A stretch of DNA of 64,000 bases from OCS116 sp051531935 (GCA_051531935.1 JAOPTR010000001.1:124001-188000); one strand, 5' to 3'; numbered from the stretch's first letter, positions 25,287 to 35,410 are shown. Numbers and translations: made by a program. The notes: a model not told the origin generated them from the letters alone.

Positions 25287-27485
25287 TTATTTTCGCTTTT
25301 TATCGGATTTGAAAGAGCGATTGCCTGCGCGGCCACTTGTACTGCGGCCTTTTGCCATTCCTGCTGTTGATTTTTTCTCGTCTTTATTATAGTTGAATTG
25401 ACGTGCAAGTGGGTCTTCCAACACCATAAGCTCGTTTTTCTCTAGACGTTTGACCTCGTCGCGAATTTTTGCCGCTTGTTCGAAATCTAAATTATCGGCA
25501 GCCTCGAGCATTTGTTTGCGCAACTCTTTAAGATGAGTTTCTAGGTTTTTGCCCACCATATGTTGCGGTGCAAGTTCGCCCATATCAGCAGTAACATGAT
25601 CGCCTTCAGCCATGCTTTCGATGATTTCGCCGATTTTCTTTTTGATTGATTGCGGCGTGATGCCGTGCTTTTCATTATGAGCTTTTTGTTTATCACGACG
25701 TCGATCTGTTTCGGCAATCGCCCGTTCCATACTACCTGTAATTCTATCGGCATATAGGATTACGCGGCCATCCACATGCCGCGCAGCACGGCCAATGGTT
25801 TGCACTAGGCTTGTTTCGCTGCGCAAAAAGCCCTCTTTATCAGCATCCAAAATAGCCACTAATGCGACCTCGGGAATATCTAAGCCTTCACGCAATAAGT
25901 TAATGCCGATCAGTACATCAAACACACCTAGACGCAGATCACGGATAATCTCGATACGCTCTAACGTATCAATATCACTATGCAGATAACGCACCTTAAT
26001 GCCTTGGTCATGCATATATTCTGTTAAATCTTCGGACATTCTTTTGGTGAGTGTGGTGACCAAAACACGTTGGCCTTTGGCGATAACTAGGTGGCATTCT
26101 GACAATAAATCATCGACCTGAGTGGTAACGGGGCGAATGTCTATACTTGGGTCGATAAGACCTGTTGGACGAATGACTTGCTCAGCAAAAACGCCGCCAG
26201 TGCGCTCCATCTCCCACTTACCAGGAGTGGCGGAAACGAACACGCTTTGGGTGCGCATAATGTCCCACTCTTCGAATTTTAATGGGCGGTTATCTAGGCA
26301 ACTCGGCAAGCGGAAGCCATGCTCGGCCAAGGTTGTTTTACGTGCAAAGTCACCTTTATACATAGCGCCCAATTGCGGCACGGTGACATGGCTTTCATCT
26401 ACAAATACCAAGCAATTATCAGGTATATATTCGAATAGTGTGGGTGGCGGCGCGCCTGCTGGGCGGCCTGTAAGATGGCGGGAATAATTTTCGATGCCGC
26501 TGCAAAAGCCTTGTGCTTCTAACATTTCAATATCGAAACTCACCCGTTGCTCTAGCCTTTGTGCCTCTAGCAATTTGTTGTTTTTATTCATATCGGCAAG
26601 GGTAACTTGTAATTCTTGCTTGATGGTTTCAATGGCCCTGACCAAATGCGGGCGTGGGGTGACATAATGCGAATTGGCATAAATACGCTCATGCTCTAGG
26701 TCTTTAAGTTTTTTGCCTGTGAGGGGATCGAACTCGGAAATTGCCTCTAACTCATCACCAAAAAATGAGAAACGCCATGCGGCATCTTCATAATGGGCAG
26801 GCCAAATTTCGATGATATCGCCACGCACACGGAAGGTGCCACGCGTAAAAGCCATGTCATTTCGGGTATATTGCAGATCGACCAATGTGGTGATGACTTT
26901 TCTTTGGTCATATTCCTCACCAACCTTGAGATCCATGATCATATTACTATAACCTTCGACCGAGCCAAGGCCGTAAATACAAGAAACTGACGCCACGATG
27001 ATGACATCGTCTCGCTCTAACAACGCACGGGTTGCAGCATGGCGCATACGGTCAATTTGTTCATTAACGCTGGCATCTTTTTCGATGAAAGTATCGGTAC
27101 GGGCGACATAGGCTTCGGGTTGATAATAATCGTAATAAGATACAAAATAGGACACTGCATTATCGGGAAAAAATTCTTTAAACTCGCCATATAGCTGGGC
27201 TGCTAGGGTTTTATTGTGAGCTAGAATAAGCGCGGGGCGGTTTGTTTGCTCGATAATTTTTGCCATTGTAAAGGTTTTACCACTACCAGTAACGCCCAAT
27301 AACACCTGATCTTTTTCTTTATCGGCAATGCCTTTGACGAGCTCGGCAATGGCGGTTGGTTGATCGCCCGATGGCTCAAACTCTGTATGCAATTTAAATT
27401 TAATACCACCTTTTACCTTATTTTCGGCAGGTAGTTCGGGGCGTTTAAGCATATCAATATGTGCAATGTCTAACATTTTGGTCAT
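25287..27485 (-). CDS. uvrB: Excinuclease ABC subunit B
   Basis: This 732-residue protein has Walker A LLGVTGSGKT, the beta-hairpin region YYDYYQPEAYV, the DEAD-like DESHVT motif, helicase motif V-VI region LLREGLDIPEVALV and QTIGRAARHVDGRVILYAD, and a C-terminal UVR domain that binds UvrC (QMLEAADNLDFEQAAKIRDE). It works in nucleotide excision repair. AGGA eight bases before the ATG supports 27485. The basic tail after the UVR domain (FKSDKKRK) is an extension. Confidence 0.97.
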   Translation of the reverse strand: MTKMLDIAHIDMLKRPELPAENKVKGGIKFKLHTEFEPSGDQPTAIAELVKGIADKEKDQVLLGVTGSGKTFTMAKIIEQTNRPALILAHNKTLAAQLYGEFKEFFPDNAVSYFVSYYDYYQPEAYVARTDTFIEKDASVNEQIDRMRHAATRALLERDDVIIVASVSCIYGLGSVEGYSNMIMDLKVGEEYDQRKVITTLVDLQYTRNDMAFTRGTFRVRGDIIEIWPAHYEDAAWRFSFFGDELEAISEFDPLTGKKLKDLEHERIYANSHYVTPRPHLVRAIETIKQELQVTLADMNKNNKLLEAQRLEQRVSFDIEMLEAQGFCSGIENYSRHLTGRPAGAPPPTLFEYIPDNCLVFVDESHVTVPQLGAMYKGDFARKTTLAEHGFRLPSCLDNRPLKFEEWDIMRTQSVFVSATPGKWEMERTGGVFAEQVIRPTGLIDPSIDIRPVTTQVDDLLSECHLVIAKGQRVLVTTLTKRMSEDLTEYMHDQGIKVRYLHSDIDTLERIEIIRDLRLGVFDVLIGINLLREGLDIPEVALVAILDADKEGFLRSETSLVQTIGRAARHVDGRVILYADRITGSMERAIAETDRRRDKQKAHNEKHGITPQSIKKKIGEIIESMAEGDHVTADMGELAPQHMVGKNLETHLKELRKQMLEAADNLDFEQAAKIRDEVKRLEKNELMVLEDPLARQFNYNKDEKKSTAGMAKGRSTSGRAGNRSFKSDKKRK

Positions 27486-27695
27486 AGCGGCTATCCTGAT
27501 CTGTTGGTTTTAGAATATAACAAGTTAGAAATTTATGAAAGTAATTTGTTCACTATTTGTGCCATATATTTACCTGCGCATTTTCATATAGCGGATAAGT
27601 ATAAATGACTAAACATCTAGTTTTATCTATTGTATTAATCCATTAGTAACCTAGATACGGTTTAATACCTTTAATTATATCAACGAGGGAAGCTA

Positions 27696-29174
27696 ATGTT
27701 TTTATTTGGACTAAACGAAGACAAAGCAAAACTTGACGCGTTAAGTAAGTCACTTGCAACTATCGAATTTAAACTTGATGGAACTATTTTAACCGCCAAC
27801 CAAAATTTCTTAAGTGTATTGGGATACGAACTTAATGAAATTAAGGGTAAACATCATAGTATGTTTGTGGCGGGTGACGAAGCGTCCTCGACCGAATATA
27901 AAGAATTTTGGAGCAAGTTAAACGACGGAGAATTTCAGGCATCGGAATATTTACGTGTTGCCAAAGATGGTTCTGAAATCTGGATACAAGCTTCTTACAA
28001 CCCCATTTTAAACAAAGCCGGCAAGCCGTATAAAGTGATGAAATTTGCCACAGATATTACCGCTGAAAAAATGCGCACAGCAAATTTTGAAGGCCAAATG
28101 GCAGCTATCGACAAATCTCAAGCTACAATTGAGTTTGAAATGGATGGTACAATTACCTCCGCAAACCAGAATTTTTTGGCAACTGTTGGTTATAAAATTG
28201 ATGAGATTATTGGCAAGCATCACAGCATATTTATGCCTCAGGATGAAAAAAATACCCTTGAATACAAGGCGTTTTGGACAAAATTAAACACGGGTGAATA
28301 TCAGGCCGATGAATATAAGCGCATTGGCAAAGGCGGTAGTGAAGTTTGGATACAAGCATCTTACAACCCGATTTTGGATTATAATGGCAAACCATTTAAA
28401 GTGGTAAAATATGCAACTAACATCACTGAACAAGTGACTGCCAACCAAAACCGTGAAAATGCCCAACAAATTATAGATGCTGATTTATCGGAAATTAGCA
28501 CTGCAATCCAAGACACTAACCTTCAATCTAAAACGGCAGCAGAAGCTTCTGAAAGCGTTTCTGCAACTGTGCAGGTGGTGGCATCTGGTGTTGAAGAATT
28601 GGCATCATCTGTTAGCGAAATTTCTAGCCAAGTGACTACGGCATCTCAGATTTCTGGTGAAGCGGTTGACCAAGCCAAGCAGTCTAATGATATTGTGCTT
28701 GATTTGGCACAATCGGCCGCACAAATTGGCGAAGTTGTGAATTTAATTTCTGACATTGCTGAACAAACCAACTTACTGGCACTTAACGCAACGATTGAAG
28801 CTGCACGGGCGGGTGAATCTGGCAAAGGATTTGCAGTTGTTGCCTCTGAAGTGAAAAGCCTTGCCTCGCAGACAGCGAATGCTACAGAGCAGATCAGAGA
28901 AAAAATTGGTGACATTCAAGGCTCTAGCACAAGTGCTGTTGAGGCTTTAAAAATCATTACGGAAACCATTGGCCGTATCAATGACATTTCATTGAGTATT
29001 TCTGGTGCGGTTGAAGAACAATCTACCGTGACGACAGAAATTGCCAACAATATGCAGGACGCATCAATGGGAGTTAGCAACATTAGTGACAATGTAAAAC
29101 AAATTGCTGAAGGCACCCAATTTGTCAACACAGCCACACAAAAAGTGAAAGCTGCATCTGCTGCCCTCTCATAA
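27696..29174 (+). CDS. Soluble chemoreceptor with two PAS domains (BdlA-like architecture)
   Basis: This 492-residue protein has no membrane helix. Two PAS domains (about residues 20-123 and 142-245) are close copies of each other: both have ANQNFL, GKHHS and WIQASYNPIL. The MA signalling domain (about 270-490) has the canonical tip EQTNLLALNATIEAARAGE. A heme, flavin or other redox sensor is likely for PAS, giving aerotaxis or energy taxis. Pseudomonas BdlA, which controls biofilm dispersal, has the same layout. There is no C-terminal CheR-docking pentapeptide. GAGGGAAG precedes the ATG. It is far from the che operon. Confidence 0.93.
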   Translation: MFLFGLNEDKAKLDALSKSLATIEFKLDGTILTANQNFLSVLGYELNEIKGKHHSMFVAGDEASSTEYKEFWSKLNDGEFQASEYLRVAKDGSEIWIQASYNPILNKAGKPYKVMKFATDITAEKMRTANFEGQMAAIDKSQATIEFEMDGTITSANQNFLATVGYKIDEIIGKHHSIFMPQDEKNTLEYKAFWTKLNTGEYQADEYKRIGKGGSEVWIQASYNPILDYNGKPFKVVKYATNITEQVTANQNRENAQQIIDADLSEISTAIQDTNLQSKTAAEASESVSATVQVVASGVEELASSVSEISSQVTTASQISGEAVDQAKQSNDIVLDLAQSAAQIGEVVNLISDIAEQTNLLALNATIEAARAGESGKGFAVVASEVKSLASQTANATEQIREKIGDIQGSSTSAVEALKIITETIGRINDISLSISGAVEEQSTVTTEIANNMQDASMGVSNISDNVKQIAEGTQFVNTATQKVKAASAALS

Positions 29175-29192
29175 ATACATGTGATTAATTTA

Positions 29193-29221
29193 GAACCCAC
29201 AACAAAATGTTGGGGGTTTTA
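29193..29221 (+). terminator. Intrinsic terminator after the chemoreceptor gene
   Basis: Arms AACCCACAAC and GTTGGGGGTT (one mismatched pair) around a 5-nt loop are followed by TTTTATTG, 19 nt after the receptor stop. Confidence 0.75.
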
Positions 29222-29225
29222 TTGT

Positions 29226-29870
29226 CTAATCAGAAGCTTTGGACAGGTTTACCATTGCAGCATCTACCGCCAATTGTGGGGATGATAATATGGGAATGCC
29301 CAAATTATCCAACAAGGGTGTAGCTATGCGCATTGACGCTTGCCCGAGGATGATACAGCCTGTTGATTGACTGATTTCTGTTTGTATTTGATTGGCGATT
29401 GATTTGGCGAATTCTGATTGGTTATCAGCTTCGAAATACTGCCATGCATCTGTACATAAAATAATACGTGGTTGAATGCTGACGCCTGCTTTTTGGGCGC
29501 AATCATTCAATAGATCTAATGTCGGTTGGCGTGTACTTTCTAGGCATATCGCCACGGCAATATGAGGCGCGTATTTAAGCGCAGCTTCCATAAGTGGGCG
29601 GTCTATCCTGACGAGCTTAGGTTTTGTTTTACTATATTCATCGGCAAGAGGGCCGAGTGTTGAGCAGGTGCATATGATGGCATCTGCATTGGATAATTGT
29701 GCAAGGGCTTTGAACGTTTCATCACGCACAGAATCTAACCCATGGGATTGGGCTTTTGATAACAATTCAGGTTTAACAAGATGCTCCACCTCAACATTTG
29801 AATTTTGAGTGAGCTGCGTGAATGTTTGCACGTGTATTTGTGCTGTGTGTAACAGGGCAATTTTTTTCAT
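29226..29870 (-). CDS. Aspartate/glutamate racemase family protein
   Basis: From the ATG at 29870 the protein has 214 residues, begins MKKIALLHTAQIHVQTF, and carries the two Cys-containing motifs of the family: ICTCSTLGPLADEY and TGCIILGQASM. Members include Asp/Glu racemases, hydantoin racemase and maleate isomerase. The substrate is unclear. The frame is open to 29954, but that part is Cys/His-rich with no homology pattern and runs into the terminator region. Confidence 0.78.
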   Translation of the reverse strand: MKKIALLHTAQIHVQTFTQLTQNSNVEVEHLVKPELLSKAQSHGLDSVRDETFKALAQLSNADAIICTCSTLGPLADEYSKTKPKLVRIDRPLMEAALKYAPHIAVAICLESTRQPTLDLLNDCAQKAGVSIQPRIILCTDAWQYFEADNQSEFAKSIANQIQTEISQSTGCIILGQASMRIATPLLDNLGIPILSSPQLAVDAAMVNLSKASD

Positions 29871-29952
29871 ATGCGACGCTAGCATGGGTTTGATTTTATG
29901 ACAATGGCGATGACAGGTGAATAAGTTACACATAGGCGTTGGTGGTTTTGGC

Positions 29953-29984
29953 AAAAAAAAGCCCCCACAAATGTGAGGGCTTTC
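29953..29984 (-). terminator. Intrinsic terminator after the LysM gene
   Basis: The stem AAAGCCC-C-CACA / TGTG-AGGGCTTT has a short loop and is followed by a T run on the minus strand. It lies just beyond the LysM gene stop. Confidence 0.85.
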
Positions 29985-30005
29985 AATTTATAATATATTT
30001 TTAAA

Positions 30006-30446
30006 TTAAGCTTTTGGAATGCGAAGCACTTGGCCTGGATAGATTTTATCAGGATCGCTTAGCATAGGGCGGTTGGCTTCAAAAATCTTTTGATATTTTG
30101 AACCATTACCCAATGTGGCAGATGAAATTGCCCAAAGTGTATCGCCTTTTTTAACTGTGTAAAATTCTGATTCTTCGGCTTCATCTGTGGTTGTGATGCT
30201 TTCTTCAACAGCTCCAACACCTGTGACGTTACCAAGAGCCAAAACAATTTTTTCTTTTTCTTCTTGGCTGACACCTTCGCCCCCAGAAACAACCACTTTA
30301 TCGCCTTCAACAGAAACGGTAATGCCCGCCATGTTAAGGCCGTGTTTTGCAACTTCGGCTGTTAAATCTTCAACCGCAGGAGCTTCATCTTTACTACCAA
30401 TGCCGATTGACGCGCCAACGTCTTTCATAAAACTAAAAAAACCCAT
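30006..30446 (-). CDS. BON and LysM domain protein (Kbp/YgaU-like)
   Basis: This 146-residue protein has an N-terminal BON-like domain (about residues 25-85, with GITVSVEGDKVVVSGG) and a C-terminal LysM (about 95-144: YTVKKGDTLWAISSATLG through YPGQVLRIP). This order and length match E. coli Kbp (YgaU), a cytoplasmic K+-binding protein. There is no signal peptide, which fits that role better than cell-wall binding. It has its own terminator. Confidence 0.85.
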   Translation of the reverse strand: MGFFSFMKDVGASIGIGSKDEAPAVEDLTAEVAKHGLNMAGITVSVEGDKVVVSGGEGVSQEEKEKIVLALGNVTGVGAVEESITTTDEAEESEFYTVKKGDTLWAISSATLGNGSKYQKIFEANRPMLSDPDKIYPGQVLRIPKA

Positions 30447-30495
30447 TTTAACTCTCCTTGTGTTTGAAATCTTGGATATTAGGCCGTATTTTCAA

Positions 30496-32010
30496 TCAAT
30501 TAGCAACTTGTTTTTCAATATACTTTTGAATATTGGCCTTGGTCGCTTCATCAATATGCAGGCCTAATCTTGTACGTCGCCAGATGAAATCTTCGGCACA
30601 AGTGACCCATTCATTGGCAATTACATAGTCTAATTCGGCTGCATAAACATCGTATCCCATATGGGTTCCAAGCGCTTCAACTTGCTTTGCATCGCCTAAC
30701 ATTTGTTTGACTTTACTGCCATAATGGGTGGCAAGGCGTTGAATATGTGTAGCCGACAAAAAGCTATATTGGTCGGATAGCTGAGCGATGAACTCCTGAA
30801 TATTGCGGCTTTGGTTGATGTCGCCGCCTGGTAATGTAGCATTGCGTGTCCAATCCAACCCCATATGCGGCAGGAAAATACGTAATTTTTGGCATACGGC
30901 TTGCCCTAAATGTCTAAAAGTGGTGATTTTACCACCATAAACGGTGAGTAGTGGTGGCGAATCAGGATCGGTTTCATCGCGTTCGATGTTCAATATATAA
31001 TCACGGGTGACGGATTTAGCGTCTTTCGCATTGTCATCAAACAAAGATCTGACACCTGCAAAACTCCACTTCACATCATCTGGTGTGATTTGTTTTGTGA
31101 AATATTGGTTTGAAATTTCGCATAAATATGCGGTTTCTTGTTCCGAAATTTCGACTTTATGGGCATTATCACCTTCAAACGCTTTGTCGGTTGTGCCGAT
31201 CATGGTGAATTCATTTTCATAAGGAATGGCAAAAACAATGCGGTTATCTTCGTTCTGGAACAGATAACATTGATCGCCATCATAGATTTTTGGCACAACA
31301 ATATGGCTGCCAGTGATGAGCCTTGTGCCGCCTTTTACATTGAGCTTGAGCTTATTGTTGTTAATGCCATCGACCCATGGCCCTGCCGCATTGACAAGCA
31401 CTTTGGATTGCACTTCGAAGCGTTGACCGTTTTTCTCATAGGTGATTTGCCAGATTTTTCCATCTCGTTTGGCACTGATGAAACTGGTGTTCACGTTGAT
31501 ACTCGCGCCTTTTTCGGCGGCATCTTGTGCATTTAGTACCACCAAGCGGCTATCGTGCACGCGGCAATCACTATAGACAAAACCTGCGGTATAATCGGCT
31601 TTAATGGGGTCGCCATAGGCTTCGGTTTTAAGATTTGCGCCACGGCTGCGCTTTAGCTTTTGCTTCCAATTGAGGCCATCATATAAATATAGGCCTAAGC
31701 GAATGAGCCATTTAGGACGCTGAAATTTATCGTGCGGGATGACAAAGCGAGCTGGCCAGATGATATGTGGCGCGCTGTGCAACAATAATTCGCGTTCTAT
31801 CAGCGCTTTACGCACCAATGAAAATTGGTAATATTCAAGATAACGCAAGCCGCCATGGATGAGTTTAGAACTGGCTGACGAAGTGGCTGACGCCAGATCG
31901 GCTTGCTCGACCAGCATGACATTTAAGCCCCTGCCCGCAGCGTCACGTGCAATGCCTGCACCGTTAATACCACCGCCTATGATAAAAATATCGAGAATGT
32001 CTTGTTTCAT
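30496..32010 (-). CDS. glpD: Aerobic glycerol-3-phosphate dehydrogenase
   Basis: This 504-residue FAD enzyme has the dinucleotide motif DIFIIGGGINGAGIARDAAGRG at residues 7-28, the SSKLIHGGLRYLE signature and NAAGPWVDGI. It oxidises sn-glycerol 3-phosphate to dihydroxyacetone phosphate and feeds electrons to ubiquinone at the membrane. No other glp genes are beside it. Confidence 0.94.
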   Translation of the reverse strand: MKQDILDIFIIGGGINGAGIARDAAGRGLNVMLVEQADLASATSSASSKLIHGGLRYLEYYQFSLVRKALIERELLLHSAPHIIWPARFVIPHDKFQRPKWLIRLGLYLYDGLNWKQKLKRSRGANLKTEAYGDPIKADYTAGFVYSDCRVHDSRLVVLNAQDAAEKGASINVNTSFISAKRDGKIWQITYEKNGQRFEVQSKVLVNAAGPWVDGINNNKLKLNVKGGTRLITGSHIVVPKIYDGDQCYLFQNEDNRIVFAIPYENEFTMIGTTDKAFEGDNAHKVEISEQETAYLCEISNQYFTKQITPDDVKWSFAGVRSLFDDNAKDAKSVTRDYILNIERDETDPDSPPLLTVYGGKITTFRHLGQAVCQKLRIFLPHMGLDWTRNATLPGGDINQSRNIQEFIAQLSDQYSFLSATHIQRLATHYGSKVKQMLGDAKQVEALGTHMGYDVYAAELDYVIANEWVTCAEDFIWRRTRLGLHIDEATKANIQKYIEKQVAN

Positions 32011-32070
32011 CTTCTGTCCTTACAAAATCTATATTGTTTTATAAGGGCATTTTATGAAATTTCAAATCAC

Positions 32071-32661
32071 CTATTTGCGATTAAGTGAAAAACAATCGCG
32101 GGTTGTGACATAATGTGGCCCAGAGCCACGCCCGACAAGATCGAGTTTTTGCATATCTATTTTTGGGAAGTCGATAACATCATCATCCACATCGACAAGT
32201 AAAACATCGGCAAGAACAAGGCAACTGCCTTCAAATTCAATAATCTGTCTGAATTTACATTCGAAACTAACCGCTGATTCCGCCACTCTATGAGCTGGTA
32301 TGCTGACACATTTTTGTTTTTTTACATTCAGTGCAGAAAATTCATCAACATCTGGTGCGAAGCCCTGCCCGCTATCGTGCATTACCTTTGCTAACTGATG
32401 ATTTGCAAATGAAACTGAAAAATAATTTGTTGCCAAAATATTGCTTAAGCTGTCTTTTTTACTGCCGTCAGGCTTATCTGAAAAACTGATGGAAATGACA
32501 GGTGGGTTGCTTGACGCTACATTGAAGAATGAAAATGGCGCAAGGTTATCCACCCCATCGGCACTGACACTACCCACCCATGCAATGGGGCGCGGCAACA
32601 CGGTGCCCGTGAGTATTTTATACATATCCTCATGGGAAACCGTTTTTGTATCAATGATCAT
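32071..32661 (-). CDS. Flavin reductase-like FMN-binding protein
   Basis: This 196-residue protein has the flavin reductase-like fold: YKILTGTVLPRPIAWVGSVS, NLAPFSFFNVASSNPPVISISF and ATNYFSVSFANHQLA. Members supply reduced flavin or act as small oxidoreductases. The ATG at 32661 overlaps the ABC transporter stop (ATGA), which sets the start; the frame is open to 32709 inside that gene. Coupling suggests a shared role, but none is evident. Confidence 0.85.
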   Translation of the reverse strand: MIIDTKTVSHEDMYKILTGTVLPRPIAWVGSVSADGVDNLAPFSFFNVASSNPPVISISFSDKPDGSKKDSLSNILATNYFSVSFANHQLAKVMHDSGQGFAPDVDEFSALNVKKQKCVSIPAHRVAESAVSFECKFRQIIEFEGSCLVLADVLLVDVDDDVIDFPKIDMQKLDLVGRGSGPHYVTTRDCFSLNRK

Positions 32662-34502
32662 GATTGGGATTCCTCTTCGATTAGGAAACCACCAGATTGG
32701 CGCTTCCATAGGTCGGCATAGATGCCTTTGCCAGAGGATAATTCATCATGGGTGCCGTCTTCGACAATTTCGCCTTTGTCTAGTACGATCAAGCGATCAA
32801 GAGCAGAAATAGTCGACAATCTATGAGCAATGGCGATGACGGTTTTGCCATCCATAAGTTCTAACAAATTGTCCTGAATGGCCGATTCGACCTCGCTATC
32901 TAATGCTGACGTGGCTTCATCCAACACTAAAATAGGTGCATCTTTTAGGAATACCCGCGCAATCGCGATACGCTGACGTTGACCGCCTGAGAGTTTAACA
33001 CCCCGTTCGCCGACCAATGTATCATACCCTTTATTGCCTTTATTATCAGTTAGATCGGCAATAAACTCATCGGCATTGGCGCGTTTGGCAGCGGCAATCA
33101 CTTGCTCACGCGTCGCGCCTTCTATGCCATAAGCGATGTTTTCGGCCACGCTACGGTGGAACAGACTGGTATCTTGAGTGACCACGCCAATATTGGCGCG
33201 TAGACTATCTTGCCCGATTTGCGAAATGTCGTGCCCATCGACCGATATTTTACCGCCTTCGACATCATATAGCCGCAGAAGCAAATTTATAAGGGTGGAT
33301 TTACCTGCACCAGAGCGACCTACGAGGCCGATTTTTTCGCCATGTTTTACGTTTAGTGACATGTCATCCATAATGCCGCCATCTTTGCCATAATTGAATT
33401 TTACATGTTCAAATGCAATGTCGCCTTTTTGAATTTTGATTTGCTGCGCGTTGTCAACATCTTGTACTTCGCGGCTTTGCGCGAGTGTTCCCATGCCGTC
33501 TTGCACAGTACCGATATTTTCGAATAGGCTTGAGACTTCCCACATAATCCAATGAGACATGCCGTTCATCCGCAAAACCAAGCTAATGGCCACAGCGAGC
33601 GCACCTACAGTGATGGCATCGGCTATCCAAAATTGCAGCACCATAAAGGAGACAACAACGAGCTGAACCATATTAATAACGCTCAGCCAAGTTTGAAATT
33701 GGGTGACCAGACGCATTTGAGCATGGACAGTTTGCAAAAACGCATCCATACCTTCACGGGCATAATCGGCCTCCATGCTTGAATGAGAAAATAGTTTGAC
33801 CGTTGCAATATTTGAATAGCTATCCACCACACGACCCGTCATCATCGAACGTGCATCTGCTTGCATTTTGGACACATCGCGCAGGCGCGGTATGAAATAT
33901 CTGATCATGACGATATAAGCCCCGAGCCAGACGAACATTGGCAACATGAGGCGGTAATCTGCACTACCCAAAATAGCTACAATGCCCACAAAATAGACAA
34001 TCACAAACACCATAACATCAAGAATTTTCATGACCACTTCGCGCACAGCGAGGGACGTTTGCATGACTTTAGCGCCGATGCGGCCTGCAAATTCGTTGTT
34101 AAAAAAGTTGAGGCTTTGTTTTAGCAAATAACGATGCGCTTGCCACCGAACTATCATAGGGTAATTACCCAATAATGACTGATGCATAATGGCAGATTGC
34201 ACAAAAACTATAATGGGATAAACCACCAAAACCAAAATAATTAACCACACAATGCTTGAAATATGGTCTTGCCAAAAAGTCAGTTTATCGGTTTTAGACA
34301 ACCAATCGACCATATTGCCCATAAAGGCATATAAATTGACCTCGATAACTGCAATGATGGCCGTTAAAAAAGCCAACAACAACAAGATAGGCCAAAGACC
34401 CTTGGTATAGTGGTTGCAAAATGCCCATAGGCCTGTGGGAGGCTCTGTTGGATCTTCAACAGGATAAGCCTCTACCAAATTTTCGAAATATTTGAATATC
34501 AT
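32658..34502 (-). CDS. ABC exporter, fused membrane and ATPase domains
   Basis: This 614-residue half-transporter has about six membrane helices in residues 30-330 and a C-terminal ATPase with Walker A VGRSGAGKST, signature LSGGQRQRIA, Walker B ILVLDEATSALDSE and the H-loop AIAHRLSTISALD. It resembles the lipid/multidrug exporter (MsbA/Atm-like) group. The substrate is not readable. It forms a coupled pair with the flavin reductase gene. Confidence 0.92.
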   Translation of the reverse strand: MIFKYFENLVEAYPVEDPTEPPTGLWAFCNHYTKGLWPILLLLAFLTAIIAVIEVNLYAFMGNMVDWLSKTDKLTFWQDHISSIVWLIILVLVVYPIIVFVQSAIMHQSLLGNYPMIVRWQAHRYLLKQSLNFFNNEFAGRIGAKVMQTSLAVREVVMKILDVMVFVIVYFVGIVAILGSADYRLMLPMFVWLGAYIVMIRYFIPRLRDVSKMQADARSMMTGRVVDSYSNIATVKLFSHSSMEADYAREGMDAFLQTVHAQMRLVTQFQTWLSVINMVQLVVVSFMVLQFWIADAITVGALAVAISLVLRMNGMSHWIMWEVSSLFENIGTVQDGMGTLAQSREVQDVDNAQQIKIQKGDIAFEHVKFNYGKDGGIMDDMSLNVKHGEKIGLVGRSGAGKSTLINLLLRLYDVEGGKISVDGHDISQIGQDSLRANIGVVTQDTSLFHRSVAENIAYGIEGATREQVIAAAKRANADEFIADLTDNKGNKGYDTLVGERGVKLSGGQRQRIAIARVFLKDAPILVLDEATSALDSEVESAIQDNLLELMDGKTVIAIAHRLSTISALDRLIVLDKGEIVEDGTHDELSSGKGIYADLWKRQSGGFLIEEESQS

Positions 34503-34624
34503 ATTTGCTCACTAAATCTCTTGCTGAAAAAGTGCAAGATCACAGAATTAAGACTTTATAGTAGATTCGGCAAGTGATTTTAAGTCAATTGAATTTATAG
34601 ATGTGTTTAAGAAATTGATGAATT

Positions 34625-34655
34625 AAAAAAAGCCGCAGCTTGGAGGCTGCGGCTT
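34625..34655 (-). terminator. Intrinsic terminator after the GST gene
   Basis: A perfect 10-bp stem AAGCCGCAGC / GCTGCGGCTT with a 6-nt loop and a T run on the minus strand lies 20 nt past the GST stop. Confidence 0.9.
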
Positions 34656-34674
34656 AACTCTGGAGAAAGAGTTT

Positions 34675-35361
34675 TTATGCGGCAAGCTGCTTGCCAATAA
34701 CGCCATCGAATTTAATCATAAATTCTTTAAGCAATTGCGGAAAATCTGACGGTACGACTGCTTTTACTGAGGCTTTCACTCTTAAAGCATTCTTCCATTT
34801 TTTGACTTTTGGTAAGTCGCCAATCAAATCTAGTTCAATTTCATTTTCTAACATATCTAGGTAGCGGAACATAGGCGCGTAAACCGTATCTACAGTTGAG
34901 AATTTTTCACCACCAAAGAAATCGCCAGATGTGTTTTTGGCCAATTCGCCTTCTAATATAGTTAGTTTAGCGGTTACATCAGCCTTTGCAGTTTCGACCG
35001 CTTTTTCATCTGATTGCGAATATAAAGCCCACATAGTGCCAAGAAGCGTGCTGCCAAATTCGTTCCAACTTCTGTGACGGGCACGCTCTAGCGCGTCTGT
35101 TGGGTGAAGTTTTGGTTCTGTTGTGTCTTCCAAATATTCTAGAATGACATTTGATTCAAAGATCACGACATCATCTTTGCCATCTTCGCTAACGATGAGT
35201 AGCGGCACTTTACCGAGTGGGGAGATTTTAAGAAACCAATCGGGTTTATTTCCTAGATCAATATCTTTACGTACGAATTCTATGCCTTTTTCGGCAAGGC
35301 TAATGGCAGCACGCTGTACAAACGGGCATAATTTATGGCTGATTAATGTAAGTTTTGACAT
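34675..35361 (-). CDS. Glutathione S-transferase family protein, divergent from marR
   Basis: This 228-residue protein has a thioredoxin-like N-terminal domain with LISHKLCPFVQRAAISLAEK (Cys12-Pro-Phe active-site region), LGKVPLLIV and FESNVILEYLED, then an all-helical domain. The Cys at the active site suggests an omega/beta-like type with thiol-transferase or dehydroascorbate-like chemistry. Its promoter is shared with a divergent marR gene and holds three equally spaced palindromes, so it is probably a MarR target induced by a ligand or electrophile. Confidence 0.88.
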   Translation of the reverse strand: MSKLTLISHKLCPFVQRAAISLAEKGIEFVRKDIDLGNKPDWFLKISPLGKVPLLIVSEDGKDDVVIFESNVILEYLEDTTEPKLHPTDALERARHRSWNEFGSTLLGTMWALYSQSDEKAVETAKADVTAKLTILEGELAKNTSGDFFGGEKFSTVDTVYAPMFRYLDMLENEIELDLIGDLPKVKKWKNALRVKASVKAVVPSDFPQLLKEFMIKFDGVIGKQLAA

Positions 35362-35383
35362 ATTGAATCTTTCTTTAAAATAA

Positions 35384-35401
35384 TTGATGCAACTGCATCT
35401 A
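35384..35401. promoter_or_regulatory. MarR operator-like palindrome, site 1 of 3
   Basis: TTGATGCAACTGCATCTA has inverted arms GATGCA/TGCATC. It is 22 bp before the GST start and 27 bp from site 2, start to start. Confidence 0.7.
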
Positions 35402-35410
35402 AATTTAATA

